A stretch of 64,000 nucleotides of DNA from Cupriavidus sp. P-10 (GCF_003402535.2 NZ_AP025170.1:1-64000); one strand, 5' to 3'. Positions 11,084 through 20,072 are shown, counted from the first letter of the stretch. The notes: a model not told the origin generated them from the sequence alone. Translations and numbers: made by a program.

Positions 11084-13951
11084 ATGAGCGTATCTGAATC
11101 CATACAGACGAAAATAATTTCGATCGCGCAGATCCTGCTGCGTGACGCGCCAGAAGAAACAATGCGCTCGCCCAGTGCGATAGCCGACAACGTACGGATA
11201 GCCGCTATGACGATGAGAGCGGCGCCGGGTGACTATGACGAGGAAGCAGCTGTTGCCGAGCTCATCCGACGATTCAGTCAATGGGTTCCCAACGATTCTG
11301 CGTTGACTGACCCCGCTGGACACGAGGACTGGTTTCAACCCTCGATAAAGAAGGACTGGCGCTACTGGCAGCGACTCCAACGCTACTTGGAGCGCTCCCT
11401 TGCTGTAAATGTCGTGGAGGCGCTTGACCGTTCGACTGATGGAATCATTGCGCAACTTGAAGACCCCAAGAGGGAGGCCCCTTGGGACCGTCGAGGATTG
11501 GTTGTGGGTCATGTGCAATCCGGCAAGACCAGTAGCTACTCGGCGCTTATTTGCAAGGCGGCGGATGCTGGCTACAAGATCATCGTTGTACTTGCGGGCA
11601 TGCATAACAACCTTCGCTCGCAAACGCAAATACGCCTCGAGGAAGCGTTCCTGGGTTACGAGACTTCTCCGAACCGCGATCCGGGCAATCCAATCGGTGT
11701 CTTCTATGAAGATCGAGATCCGAACATTCACCCCAACTGCGCCACCTCACGCGATGAAAAGGGCGATTTCAACGGAGCGGCAGCCAAAAAATTTTCGGTC
11801 TCACCAGAGCAACGACCTTGGCTGTTTGTCGTCAAAAAGAATAAGTCGGTGCTCCAAAAATTGCTCAAATGGATGCGTAGCAATCACGTCGCGAATGCGA
11901 CCGATCCAGAGACGGGCCGGAAATTTTCGACAAATTTGCCGCTGCTGGTAATCGACGATGAGGCCGACAACGCGTCCATCGACACCGGCGAGCAAGAGTT
12001 CGATGAAAACGGCATCCCTGATCCCGAGCATGAACCGAAGGCTATCAACAGCCTAATCCGACAGATCCTGGATACCTTCGCAAAATCGGCCTACGTAGGA
12101 TATACGGCCACGCCCTTCGCCAACGTCTTCATTCACCGGCGGGGCAAAACGAAGGATGAAGGCGAAGACCTCTTTCCTCGATCTTTCATCTGCAACTTGG
12201 CTGCTCCGTCGAACTACGTTGGGCCCACCCGCGTCTTCGGTATAACTGGCCCCAGTGGTGAGCGGATCGGGGAACTTCCGCTAGTGCGTGCGTTCGATGA
12301 CCATGCCGACATGGAGGGTGGGGGCTGGATGCCCGCCAAGCATGGAAAGGATCATATCCCGACACATGGTGGAGAAGACTCCTTGCCGCCGTCCCTGCGC
12401 GGGGCCGTCCACTCATTCTTGCTCGCTTGTGCCGCACGCGCTTGCCGCGGACAAAAAGCTAAGCACTGTTCGATGCTGATCCATGTCACGCGGCTCACGC
12501 TTGTGCAAAATCAAGTGCGGCGGCAAGTTGACGAATTCGTCAAGCGGATGTCGCAGCGCTTGGCACGGAAGGTCGATGCTGCGGAGCTTCTGGCTAACCT
12601 TCAGGACCTCTGGGAATCCGACTTCGTTCCGACTCATAAAACAATCCAAGAGGCATTAGTCGATGGCGATCGACCGGCTGATCTGCCCTCGTGGGACGAA
12701 ATCGCGGCCGTGCTACCAGACGCAGCCGCCGACATCGTCGTCAAGACGATCAACGGATCCGCCAAGGACGCACTCGACTACGTCGAAAAAGAGGCCACCG
12801 GCCTCAAGGTGATTGCCATCGGCGGCGATAAGCTCGCGCGAGGTCTGACGCTCGAGGGGCTAACAACCAGCTACTTCGTTCGCACCACGAAAATGTATGA
12901 CACGCTCATGCAGATGGGGCGATGGTTTGGTTATCGACCAGGCTATCTCGATCTTTGCCGGTTGTATACGACCGGCGACCTGATTCGCAGCTTCGGACTG
13001 ATCGCAGATGCTGCCGAAGAGCTGCGGCAAGAGTTTGACGCAATGGTGGCTGTGGGTTCCACGCCTGACAAGTATGGTCTCAAGGTAGCGTCGCATCCTA
13101 GTCTTTTGGTCACCTCGCCAATGAAGATGAGGACTGCGCAAACGGTGCGGCTTTCGTACAGTGGTTCGCTCACGCAAACCATCGCGTTTCCATCGGACTC
13201 TGCATCGCTTCAAGGCAACCTTGATGCAGCCGAACACCTTGTCGCAAACATAGGGGCACCCGCAGTCATCGGTCCGAAACAGGATCGGCCGGATGGGATC
13301 GATGACTGGAAGCGCTCTTGGCTCTGGAGGGATGTCTCATCCGAAAGAGTCAAGGCGTTCCTGCATGCCTACGCGGCTGCCCCAGGCATCGAGCGCGCCA
13401 ACGGGGAAGTAATGGCGGAATTCGTCGATGAGATGAACAAAAAAGGCGAGCTGGAATTATGGACGGTGGCGCTTATCGCCGAAGGTCGATCCGATAATGA
13501 TGCCAGGCGTTACAAGTTCGCCGAACGCTTCGAAGTTAAGGCCATGCCCATGCGCTCACCAAAGGGAGATGGCAAAGGGTACTCGATCGGTGTGCTGACT
13601 GATCCCGCCGATGAGGGAATTGACGTAGCGACGGACGGGTGGGAGGCAGCCCTAGAGGTCACAATCGGCACATGGAAACGCGAAGGGAATAAGGGGCGGC
13701 CCATACCATCCCGCCCGAGTGGGCGTTCGCTGCGTGATCTGCGAAGTGCCGAACGACCCGGCCCGACCCATCGAGGATTGTTGCTGCTCTACCCACTTTC
13801 ACCAACACCCAACAGGGAACACGCTATTGCCGGCTGGGACAAGCCGATTATCGGATTTGCGGCCAGCTTCCCATCGAGCAATCAAGAGGTGGCAGTGGAA
13901 TACAAAGTCGATCACTTGTTGTGGGAGCAGCAGTATGACTCTCCCGAGTGA
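11084..13951 (+). CDS. Z1-domain superfamily 2 helicase-like ATPase
   Basis: A 955 aa protein. Walker A is GHVQSGKT (142-149). A DEAD-like box, VIDDEADNAS, lies near 289-298. YVGYTATPFANVF is the motif III equivalent. The Z1 domain around 580-640 contains GGDKLARGLTLEGLTTSYF and QMGRWFGYRPGYLDLCR, with the Arg-rich motif VI equivalent. A clear GGGGAGAGG ribosome-binding site precedes the ATG, 24 bases after the ATPase gene. Z1 proteins are ATP-driven nucleic-acid translocases of predicted restriction systems. This one would move along or unwind DNA for the nuclease encoded next, whose gene starts inside its last 17 bases. Confidence 0.93.
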   Translation: MSVSESIQTKIISIAQILLRDAPEETMRSPSAIADNVRIAAMTMRAAPGDYDEEAAVAELIRRFSQWVPNDSALTDPAGHEDWFQPSIKKDWRYWQRLQRYLERSLAVNVVEALDRSTDGIIAQLEDPKREAPWDRRGLVVGHVQSGKTSSYSALICKAADAGYKIIVVLAGMHNNLRSQTQIRLEEAFLGYETSPNRDPGNPIGVFYEDRDPNIHPNCATSRDEKGDFNGAAAKKFSVSPEQRPWLFVVKKNKSVLQKLLKWMRSNHVANATDPETGRKFSTNLPLLVIDDEADNASIDTGEQEFDENGIPDPEHEPKAINSLIRQILDTFAKSAYVGYTATPFANVFIHRRGKTKDEGEDLFPRSFICNLAAPSNYVGPTRVFGITGPSGERIGELPLVRAFDDHADMEGGGWMPAKHGKDHIPTHGGEDSLPPSLRGAVHSFLLACAARACRGQKAKHCSMLIHVTRLTLVQNQVRRQVDEFVKRMSQRLARKVDAAELLANLQDLWESDFVPTHKTIQEALVDGDRPADLPSWDEIAAVLPDAAADIVVKTINGSAKDALDYVEKEATGLKVIAIGGDKLARGLTLEGLTTSYFVRTTKMYDTLMQMGRWFGYRPGYLDLCRLYTTGDLIRSFGLIADAAEELRQEFDAMVAVGSTPDKYGLKVASHPSLLVTSPMKMRTAQTVRLSYSGSLTQTIAFPSDSASLQGNLDAAEHLVANIGAPAVIGPKQDRPDGIDDWKRSWLWRDVSSERVKAFLHAYAAAPGIERANGEVMAEFVDEMNKKGELELWTVALIAEGRSDNDARRYKFAERFEVKAMPMRSPKGDGKGYSIGVLTDPADEGIDVATDGWEAALEVTIGTWKREGNKGRPIPSRPSGRSLRDLRSAERPGPTHRGLLLLYPLSPTPNREHAIAGWDKPIIGFAASFPSSNQEVAVEYKVDHLLWEQQYDSPE

Positions 13952-14939
13952 TCAACTCACGCTTGCCTGGAGTTCCCTTGCAACATCCGGCGATAGAGGC
14001 GAGGGCTGGCGCAGCATCGTGATCTCGCCTGCCGGAGCTGCCTTGGTCCGCGCTGGTCTCCGCTTCCCCGCTGGGGCGGAGGCAATCCTAGTGCGATTCT
14101 CGGCTTCCTCGCTACCAACAACAGTCAAGCTGCCCGAAGGTGGTGGGTTCCTCATCGAGCGCGCGTCGCTTGAAGATGGCCTCACCTGGGTTGCATTGAC
14201 GCGGCGCGCAGCCGCCAGTCTGGATTTGTTCGCGGCGATGGCGAGCGATGTTGCCGCTGCGCTTTCTTCTTGCCCAGCTTCCGACGAGACCAAGTCGCTG
14301 GCGACACTCTTGGGACGTGTGCGAGCGTGGCAGGAATTCATGCGCAGGGGCGGCGAACCTTTGAGTGCGGAAGCCGAAATCGGTCTCTTCGGCGAACTTT
14401 TGCTGCTGCGCGCAATGCTGGATGAGGGCCTCGACGCCTCGACAGCATGTGAAGGATGGCGCGGACCGCTTCGCGGCCTGCGCGATTTCGAGCTTGGCAC
14501 GGGAGGCATTGAGGTAAAAAGCACGCTGTCCTCATTGGGCTTTCGTGCAAAGGTAGGAAGCCTTGAGCAACTGGACGACACGGAGCGACAGCCACTGTTC
14601 TTGGTTGCTGTGAGGCTGCGTCAGATACAGAGTGGTCAATCTCTTCCCGATGCTGTGGAGATGTTGCGCGACATCGTTGCGGGCGACTCCGTCGCCGAAC
14701 GCTTGCTTGCTGAGCGGCTTATTGCGTCTGGCTACCGAGATCAGCACGTCGACAGTTACACTCGGCGATTCGAGGTCGCTCAGACTCGAGTTCTGCGGGT
14801 TGACCAAGGATTTCCTCGACTAACACCGTATTCGGTACCCCATGGTGTTGAACATGCTTCATACGAGATCGACATCGACAAAGCTGACGCTGCGACGCTC
14901 GACTTGCACTGCGCTCTCTCGGAACTGAAAGGAATCTAA
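13935..14939 (+). CDS. PD-(D/E)XK motif protein, candidate nuclease of the island
   Basis: A 334 aa protein starting MTLPSDQLTLAWSSL. The ATG at 13935 overlaps the Z1 stop codon by 17 bases. The central part shows a PD-(D/E)XK core: EAEIGLFGELLLLRAML followed by FELGTGGIEVKST near 183-195, the spacing expected for the acidic and Lys residues that bind metal. Proteins of this family (DUF4420) accompany Z1 ATPases and are thought to be the DNA-cutting subunit of the predicted restriction complex. No methylase or other recognition domain is fused to it. The AIPR gene starts directly after the stop codon, so the two are cotranslated. Confidence 0.88.
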   Translation: MTLPSDQLTLAWSSLATSGDRGEGWRSIVISPAGAALVRAGLRFPAGAEAILVRFSASSLPTTVKLPEGGGFLIERASLEDGLTWVALTRRAAASLDLFAAMASDVAAALSSCPASDETKSLATLLGRVRAWQEFMRRGGEPLSAEAEIGLFGELLLLRAMLDEGLDASTACEGWRGPLRGLRDFELGTGGIEVKSTLSSLGFRAKVGSLEQLDDTERQPLFLVAVRLRQIQSGQSLPDAVEMLRDIVAGDSVAERLLAERLIASGYRDQHVDSYTRRFEVAQTRVLRVDQGFPRLTPYSVPHGVEHASYEIDIDKADAATLDLHCALSELKGI

Positions 14940-16709
14940 ATGGAACTTATTGACTTCCTGCGCGAGACGCAGGCCGAAGTGCTTGCCCAGACCGAGAGTG
15001 ATCAACCTTATGCCGAGAGCGCTTTCACGGAAATTGTGATGCAGCATATGGCTGATATCGGGATGACATACGAGCCGGAGCCAACGCATTTCTCCCGTAA
15101 GGTTGGCAACGCGAACGTCCGCCTGAGCGGCTATTCGGTCTCGGACGAGCAGGAGCAGCTCGACCTTTTCGTAAGTCTGTATGAGGGGGTCGACGAGCTC
15201 GCCACGGTCCCGGACTCCGAGACCAAGACAGCCGTGGAGCAATGTCTGAGATTCCTCCAACTTTGTGCTGAGGGCAAGCTTGCGAGCAAGCTTGACCCGT
15301 CCGACGAGGTGCGCATCCTGGCCGACATCATCCACGGCCTATATGATGAGCTTGAGCAGATTCGTATCTATGTACTGACTGATCGAGTGGCCAAAACTCT
15401 TCAGTTCAAGCCGCGGGAGATTGGCGGAAAGACTGTGCATTTGGAAGTCATGGACATCGCGCGCCTGCACCGTCACTGGTCCGAGGGTAAACCGCGCGAT
15501 GAGCTGGTCGTGGACTTCAGCGACGTTTGTGGCGCTCCCCTTCCATGCGTCTTTGTCCCTGGGAATGGAGAGGACTACGACTATGCGCTGACGGCCGTAC
15601 CTGGCGAGGCACTACGCCTACTCTACGAAAAATTCGGTGCGCGGCTGCTCGAGGCTAACGTGCGCTCATTCCTTAGCGTCAAGGCAAAAGGCGTCAATGC
15701 CGGCATCCAGAATACACTGAGGACAGCGCCAAGCCGGTTTATGGCGTACAACAATGGCATAGTGGTTGTAGCCGACGAAATGAGGCTTGACGACACGGGG
15801 GGCGGGGCTGCCGGCATCGCTTGGCTCAGAGGTCTCCAGGTAGTCAACGGCGGTCAGACGACCGCCTCGATCTACTTTGCTAAGCGTAAATACCCCGATA
15901 CGGATCTTTCCCGCGTGCGCGTGCCAGCGAAGATCATAGTCATGAAAACGCAAGACGCCGCGAAAGAAGAAGCACTGGTCGCGGATATCTCGCGATTCGC
16001 GAACAGCCAAAATGCGGTGAAACAGTCCGACCTTTCCGCCAACAAGCCTTTCCACGTCCAAGTCGAACGCCTATCGCTGGCTGTCTACTGTCCTGATGGC
16101 CGCAGCCGCTGGTTCTACGAACGCGCAGCTGGAAGCTACAACACAATGCTGGTTCGCGAGGGAACGACCCCTGCAAAGCTGCGAGACCTCAAGGAAACCA
16201 TGCCTGTGTCACGGCGCATCACGAAGACTGACTTGGCCAAATACCTCGCCGCTTGGGACAGGCACCCCGACATTGTCAGTCGCGGCTCACAGAAGAACTT
16301 CGAGCAGTTCATGGCAACATTGTCCGGGCCCGAAGGCGCTGAGGTGCCGCCGCCTGAAGTCGTGGATTACAAGCGAATGATTGCTAAAGCGAAATTATTC
16401 AGAGACACACAGAAGATGATGCGCTCGATGTTCCCCGCTTTTCAGGCGAACATTGCAGCTTACACATTCTCGTTGCTTGCGGACCGGCTAGGCGAACGTA
16501 TTGATCTCGAACGTATATGGGCAACGCAAGGCGGTTCTAACCAGTTGATGGATCAGATCGCCCGCTGGGCCCGCGAGGTAGACACAGTCCTGCATCGCAC
16601 TGCGAATGGTCGAATGGTTTCGGAATGGGCCAAGAAGCCTGAGTGCAAAGAGGCCGTATTCGCGGCGAACTACTCTGCACCTGATGAAGCCATTCCGGAG
16701 CTCAAATGA
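14940..16709 (+). CDS. AIPR family protein (abortive infection phage resistance)
   Basis: A 589 aa protein whose ATG directly follows the TAA of the nuclease-like gene. The AIPR core is clear: LEANVRSFLSVKAKGVN, NTLRTAPSRFMAYNNGIVVV and LQVVNGGQTTASIYFAKRK (about 290-320). AIPR proteins were first linked to abortive infection of phage-attacked lactococci and recur in Z1/PD-(D/E)XK/methylase operons. The biochemical activity is not settled. It is the last gene of the island's plus-strand operon and converges with the methyltransferase gene. Confidence 0.92.
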   Translation: MELIDFLRETQAEVLAQTESDQPYAESAFTEIVMQHMADIGMTYEPEPTHFSRKVGNANVRLSGYSVSDEQEQLDLFVSLYEGVDELATVPDSETKTAVEQCLRFLQLCAEGKLASKLDPSDEVRILADIIHGLYDELEQIRIYVLTDRVAKTLQFKPREIGGKTVHLEVMDIARLHRHWSEGKPRDELVVDFSDVCGAPLPCVFVPGNGEDYDYALTAVPGEALRLLYEKFGARLLEANVRSFLSVKAKGVNAGIQNTLRTAPSRFMAYNNGIVVVADEMRLDDTGGGAAGIAWLRGLQVVNGGQTTASIYFAKRKYPDTDLSRVRVPAKIIVMKTQDAAKEEALVADISRFANSQNAVKQSDLSANKPFHVQVERLSLAVYCPDGRSRWFYERAAGSYNTMLVREGTTPAKLRDLKETMPVSRRITKTDLAKYLAAWDRHPDIVSRGSQKNFEQFMATLSGPEGAEVPPPEVVDYKRMIAKAKLFRDTQKMMRSMFPAFQANIAAYTFSLLADRLGERIDLERIWATQGGSNQLMDQIARWAREVDTVLHRTANGRMVSEWAKKPECKEAVFAANYSAPDEAIPELK

Positions 16710-16789
16710 ACCTAAACACCGGTTCACGCACAAAGAAGTGCTGCCGAGCCAGATAGACATAAACGTTGCTGACATCGTTCCTCGGGCCG

Positions 16790-16811
16790 CGCGCCGTCGC
16801 ATGACGGCGCG
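16790..16811. terminator. Perfect 9-bp hairpin between AIPR and Dcm genes
   Basis: CGCGCCGTC (16790-16798) and GACGGCGCG (16803-16811) pair perfectly around a GCAT loop. It lies in the 180 bases between two convergent genes, where a bidirectional terminator is expected. There is no T run, so it may need Rho or act by blocking read-through. Confidence 0.5.
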
Positions 16812-16889
16812 TATTCAGCGCAAAGAAAACTGCATCCGAAGCGCGTAAACGCGATCGGCATCTCCTGCCGCCCCCATGATTCAGTGCTT

Positions 16890-18443
16890 TCAGATGAGCT
16901 GAAGAACAACCTGTGCGATCTTGTATGCCAGCAGCGGCGGAACGGCATTGCCGACCTGATGGAACTGCTCGGTGCGATTGCCCTGAAAGAAATAGTTGTC
17001 GGGGAACGTCTGCATCCGTGCCGCCTCGCGAACGGTGAAGCTCCGACATTGCGCAGGGTCCGGGTGGATGAAGTAGTGACCATCCTTCGCGATATGGCTT
17101 GTGATCGTCGTGGAAGGTCGACCGTACTGTTGCACCCTGAACCGGTCAGCAAACTTGCCGGACTTCCAGTTGCGATGCTCTGGGTGAAGTCCGCTCAATA
17201 GCGAGAATTCTTCGTGTCCCTTCGGCGAGCGTTCAAACGCCTTCGCGAAGACCGCCGAATATGCGTATCGCCTGAGATCGCTGCTCATGTGTCCACGCAC
17301 CTCGGAATTCAGCCATACCCGGAGGTTGCTGTCGTGATACCAACGCTCTAGCTCTGTCCGCGGCGTGAACTCCGACCTAGTCCTTTCCAGCCGTAGGTTT
17401 CCGGTGCCGAGGTCGCCGGAAAGGCTGGATAGTGCTTGTCTGAGTTCGCGGCGGAGTGGCGACAGGTCATAGCGGCCCTTCGCATCGTCTAGCAGTTCGG
17501 TCAGGTGCCGCTTCACAATGCGGTTCCAAGGAGCGACCTGTTCGTCGCGCCTGCTCAGTTCGCTGCGCAGCTTGGGCAATCCGCTGAGCGCGTGCTCGAC
17601 ATACTTTTGAGCCGTTGCTTGAAGCTGGCCGGGGTTCGCTCCGAGATCCTTGCGGATCCCTAGCAAGATCACGCGATGCCGTGCCTGCGGAATGCCGTAG
17701 TCCTCCGCCCTGATGACGAATTCCCGTGCGTCAATGTCGTCCGGAGACATGTCCCCATGGAATGCGACCGGCGAGGCCAGCGAGTGGATTGTGTATTCAT
17801 GCTGCGCCCGCTTGCCCAATGCCGTGTCAGGCGATGCAAGGTCTTCAAGGATGGTATGGAAGATCTGCTGGTCACCCACCCGCGAGGTCAGAATGCCTTT
17901 GACGTTCTCCATGACGAAAACGGCTGGCTTGTATTTCTGGATGATCTTCAGATATTCGCGATAGAGGAAGTGCCGATGGTCTTCCTCGGGCTTGTAGTCG
18001 GCTTTGCCGCGATTTCGCGACCGCCCGACCAGCGAATATGCCTGGCAGGGCGGGCCGCCGATAAGTACCCAAGGCTTGTCCGGGCCAAGGCCCGCCTTCG
18101 AGATGGCCCGTTCGAGTTCGGCATTTCCTTCCGGCGTACCCAGCGTGATCTGGCGTGCTTCCTCGCCAGCCTCCTCCCATGCAGCGGCCGTGGCCATGTC
18201 CCACGGCGTGTCCGCTATACCGTTGCAGAATCGATAGTATGGCTTGAGTGCAACCGGATCCTCTCGCTTGAGCAGGCGGTAGAATGCCCTCAACCGCAGG
18301 GTGCGGTGCGCAGATTCGTCCATCTCCGCGGAAACGATGGTGCGGAACGCCTTACCATCATCGAGTGCTGAAAAGCCTTCGCCAAGGCCTCCAGGGCCTG
18401 CAAACAAGTCGACGACGGGGGTGGGAATTGGCCGTTGCATCAC
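16890..18443 (-). CDS. DNA (cytosine-5-)-methyltransferase
   Basis: A 517 aa C5-cytosine methylase. Motif I VVDLFAGPGGLGEGF is at 10-24, motif IV GGPPCQAYSLVGRSR near 130 with the catalytic Cys, motif VI FVMENVKGI, motif VIII QARHRVILLGIR, then a target-recognition region, then motif IX-X (REAARMQTFPDNYFF, FHQVGNAVPPLLAYKIA). It protects host DNA in the island's predicted restriction system. The recognition sequence cannot be read from sequence. The partner Vsr gene is divergent, 139 bases away, which suggests a mismatch-prone C5-methylation site of Dcm type. It is transcribed towards the AIPR gene. Confidence 0.95.
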   Translation of the reverse strand: MMQRPIPTPVVDLFAGPGGLGEGFSALDDGKAFRTIVSAEMDESAHRTLRLRAFYRLLKREDPVALKPYYRFCNGIADTPWDMATAAAWEEAGEEARQITLGTPEGNAELERAISKAGLGPDKPWVLIGGPPCQAYSLVGRSRNRGKADYKPEEDHRHFLYREYLKIIQKYKPAVFVMENVKGILTSRVGDQQIFHTILEDLASPDTALGKRAQHEYTIHSLASPVAFHGDMSPDDIDAREFVIRAEDYGIPQARHRVILLGIRKDLGANPGQLQATAQKYVEHALSGLPKLRSELSRRDEQVAPWNRIVKRHLTELLDDAKGRYDLSPLRRELRQALSSLSGDLGTGNLRLERTRSEFTPRTELERWYHDSNLRVWLNSEVRGHMSSDLRRYAYSAVFAKAFERSPKGHEEFSLLSGLHPEHRNWKSGKFADRFRVQQYGRPSTTITSHIAKDGHYFIHPDPAQCRSFTVREAARMQTFPDNYFFQGNRTEQFHQVGNAVPPLLAYKIAQVVLQLI

Positions 18444-18582
18444 AAATCGGGCAGAAGAGCTTTCAAGAGCGGGACATTACCAGGAACGCGGCTTCCAGTC
18501 GAGTGCAGCGAACCGCTCGTGCAGTACCGGGCTTCCTGCAGGAGCGAATTCAACCAATGCGCAACATTGGGAGGAGCCTTGG
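18444..18582. promoter_or_regulatory. Divergent promoter region for methyltransferase and vsr
   Basis: 139 bases between the divergent start codons. GAGGAG at 18571-18576 is the vsr ribosome-binding site. Placing methylase and nickase genes back to back lets one region control both. I cannot assign exact promoters. Confidence 0.5.
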
Positions 18583-19035
18583 ATGGTCGATGTAGTTTCA
18601 GTGGAGACGCGCTCGCGGATGATGTCCGGTATCCGGGCGAAGAACACCCGACCGGAAATGCGCCTGCGGCGATTTCTGCACAAGGCGGGATTCCGATACC
18701 GGTTGCACGATCGCTCGCTTCCGGGCACTCCAGATCTGGTGTTCCCGCGCTTTCGTACCGTCATATTGGTTCACGGCTGCTTCTGGCATCGCCACGCCAA
18801 ATGCCGCCTCGCCACGACGCCCGGTACGAATGTCGAGTTCTGGCAACGCAAGTTCGCCTCCAACGTCGAAAGAGATAGCGTTGCAGTGGGGGAACTGCTT
18901 GCCGCCGGTTGGAAGGTAATCGTGATCTGGGAGTGTGGCCTCAAGTCGGTGAGTTCCGAAAGTCGCCTCGAATGGCTTCCCGGACACATAGCGGGAGGCT
19001 TGAAGCAGTATCTGGAATGGCCGGCATCTGAATAG
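18583..19035 (+). CDS. vsr: Very short patch repair endonuclease
   Basis: A 150 aa Vsr nickase. It cuts 5' of the T in T:G mismatches made by deamination of 5-methylcytosine, so that the methylase does not become mutagenic. The family core is intact: SGIRAKNTRPEMRLRRFLHKAGFRYRLH, then LPGTPDLVFPRFRTVILVHGCFWHRH, which holds the metal-binding Asp and two active-site His residues. E. coli Vsr is 156 aa. The ATG at 18583 follows GAGGAG by 6 bases; a longer open frame upstream is not family-like. The divergent neighbour is the C5 methylase. Confidence 0.95.
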   Translation: MVDVVSVETRSRMMSGIRAKNTRPEMRLRRFLHKAGFRYRLHDRSLPGTPDLVFPRFRTVILVHGCFWHRHAKCRLATTPGTNVEFWQRKFASNVERDSVAVGELLAAGWKVIVIWECGLKSVSSESRLEWLPGHIAGGLKQYLEWPASE

Positions 19036-19107
19036 CTGTCGTGCGGAAACGGACGATGCAACGATCGCTGACATTCTGCGGGCCAATTTTGCGATTCCGT
19101 CACGCCA

Positions 19108-19440
19108 TTGCCGGTCATGGCCATGCTCTGACCCAGTTCCAGCTGCAGCTTGGCCGGCGGTACGCCGGTATCGCTCAGGATAGTGGTGAGGTGATGCAGG
19201 AACTGCTCGTGGCGGAATTGCTGCGTGGAGCGGTTGACGGCAATCCGGCCAAACGCGAAACCCTCGTCGATCCAGAGGCGTGCCTGCCAGCAGGCTTCAC
19301 ACAATACCCAAGTGGTGATGGACGCGCCGGGTGCCAACGGCCCCGACCCCGGATGCTGCCGGCGCAGCAGCGCTTCCAGACAATGTCGCCGCTGCGCATG
19401 TCATAGACCGGCTGGTAGTGCACGCGGAATTCGTCGGATC
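19108..19440 (-). pseudogene. EAL-domain (c-di-GMP phosphodiesterase) remnant
   Basis: On the minus strand, DEFRVHYQPVYDMRSGDIV (start of an EAL domain) occurs in one frame. In the next frame LEALLRRQHPGSGPLAPGA continues, then WVLCEACWQARLWIDEGF and RIAVNRSTQQFRHEQFL, as in EAL proteins. One frameshift separates the two parts, and roughly 16 residues normally found between PGA and WVL are missing. The similarity stops after PPAKLQLELG. No start, stop or complete catalytic set survives. This is a dead gene fragment abutting the right edge of the defence island. Confidence 0.8.
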
Positions 19441-19742
19441 CGTTTGGGAATCGGCTGTTTTGAGATTCCGCTGCATTGTTCCCAGCGGATGGTCGTCGGA
19501 AACTGGCAGCGTCACCAGCAATGGCTGACCAGGTTTGACAGCCTGTCCCATATATAGCGGACGAAGCAGATAGCGGTATCCTCTCGTCCTTGCGCCTTCG
19601 CACGTCCTCTGGGCGGGCCTTGGCAGGGGAGCCCTAAGGCTCGCCGGTTTATATGTGGCCGGTCTGTCAATCCTGCTTCGTGCCCGCCCACCCCGATTGA
19701 CAGCGGACAGCGGGCCTCCATCCCACATATACGGAGGTCGCA
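19441..19742. promoter_or_regulatory. Nested inverted repeats upstream of the DUF1484 gene
   Basis: TATATGTGG (19650-19658) and CCACATATA (19723-19731) enclose a second perfect pair, CTGTCAATC (19664-19672) and GATTGACAG (19695-19703). A related word, CCCATATATA, stands at 19548-19557, also preceded by TTGACAG. The region ends with ACGGAGGTCGCA just before the ATG, a good ribosome-binding site. The structure could be an operator, an attenuator or a decayed palindromic element. Confidence 0.55.
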
Positions 19743-20072
19743 ATGCCTAGCACCACCCCAGCTCCCCAAGAGCCCACCCTCGTCCAAAAACAATCCCAAC
19801 TAGCCGAGAACCTGGCTAAAGCCGACCGCGCCCAGTTCCGCCGCCGCGCTAAAGCCATCCCACCGCAACCCAGCAAAGCCGTCACCCTCGAGGACCACAT
19901 CCTTGAAGCCAGCGACGACCTCCTGCGCGTCAGCGCCGGCCTTCAGTCCGTCCTGACCTTGCTGGATCTGCAGGCCGGCGATATCCCCGACAGCATCGGC
20001 CTCCACGCCCTGCTTTCGCCGCTCAAGCGGCAAATCGACCAGAGCGCCGACCGCCTGCAGACGCTCGTCTGA
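19743..20072 (+). CDS. DUF1484 family protein
   Basis: A 109 aa, mostly helical, soluble protein. The C-terminal part (VTLEDHILEASDDLLRVSAGLQSVLTLLDL, PLKRQIDQSADRL) matches the DUF1484 family, which I know mainly from Ralstonia and Cupriavidus, often in several copies per genome. No function is established. The N-terminus is Pro/Gln/Ala-rich and probably disordered. A strong ribosome-binding site (ACGGAGG) precedes the ATG, and the upstream DNA holds unusual nested inverted repeats. Confidence 0.75.
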   Translation: MPSTTPAPQEPTLVQKQSQLAENLAKADRAQFRRRAKAIPPQPSKAVTLEDHILEASDDLLRVSAGLQSVLTLLDLQAGDIPDSIGLHALLSPLKRQIDQSADRLQTLV

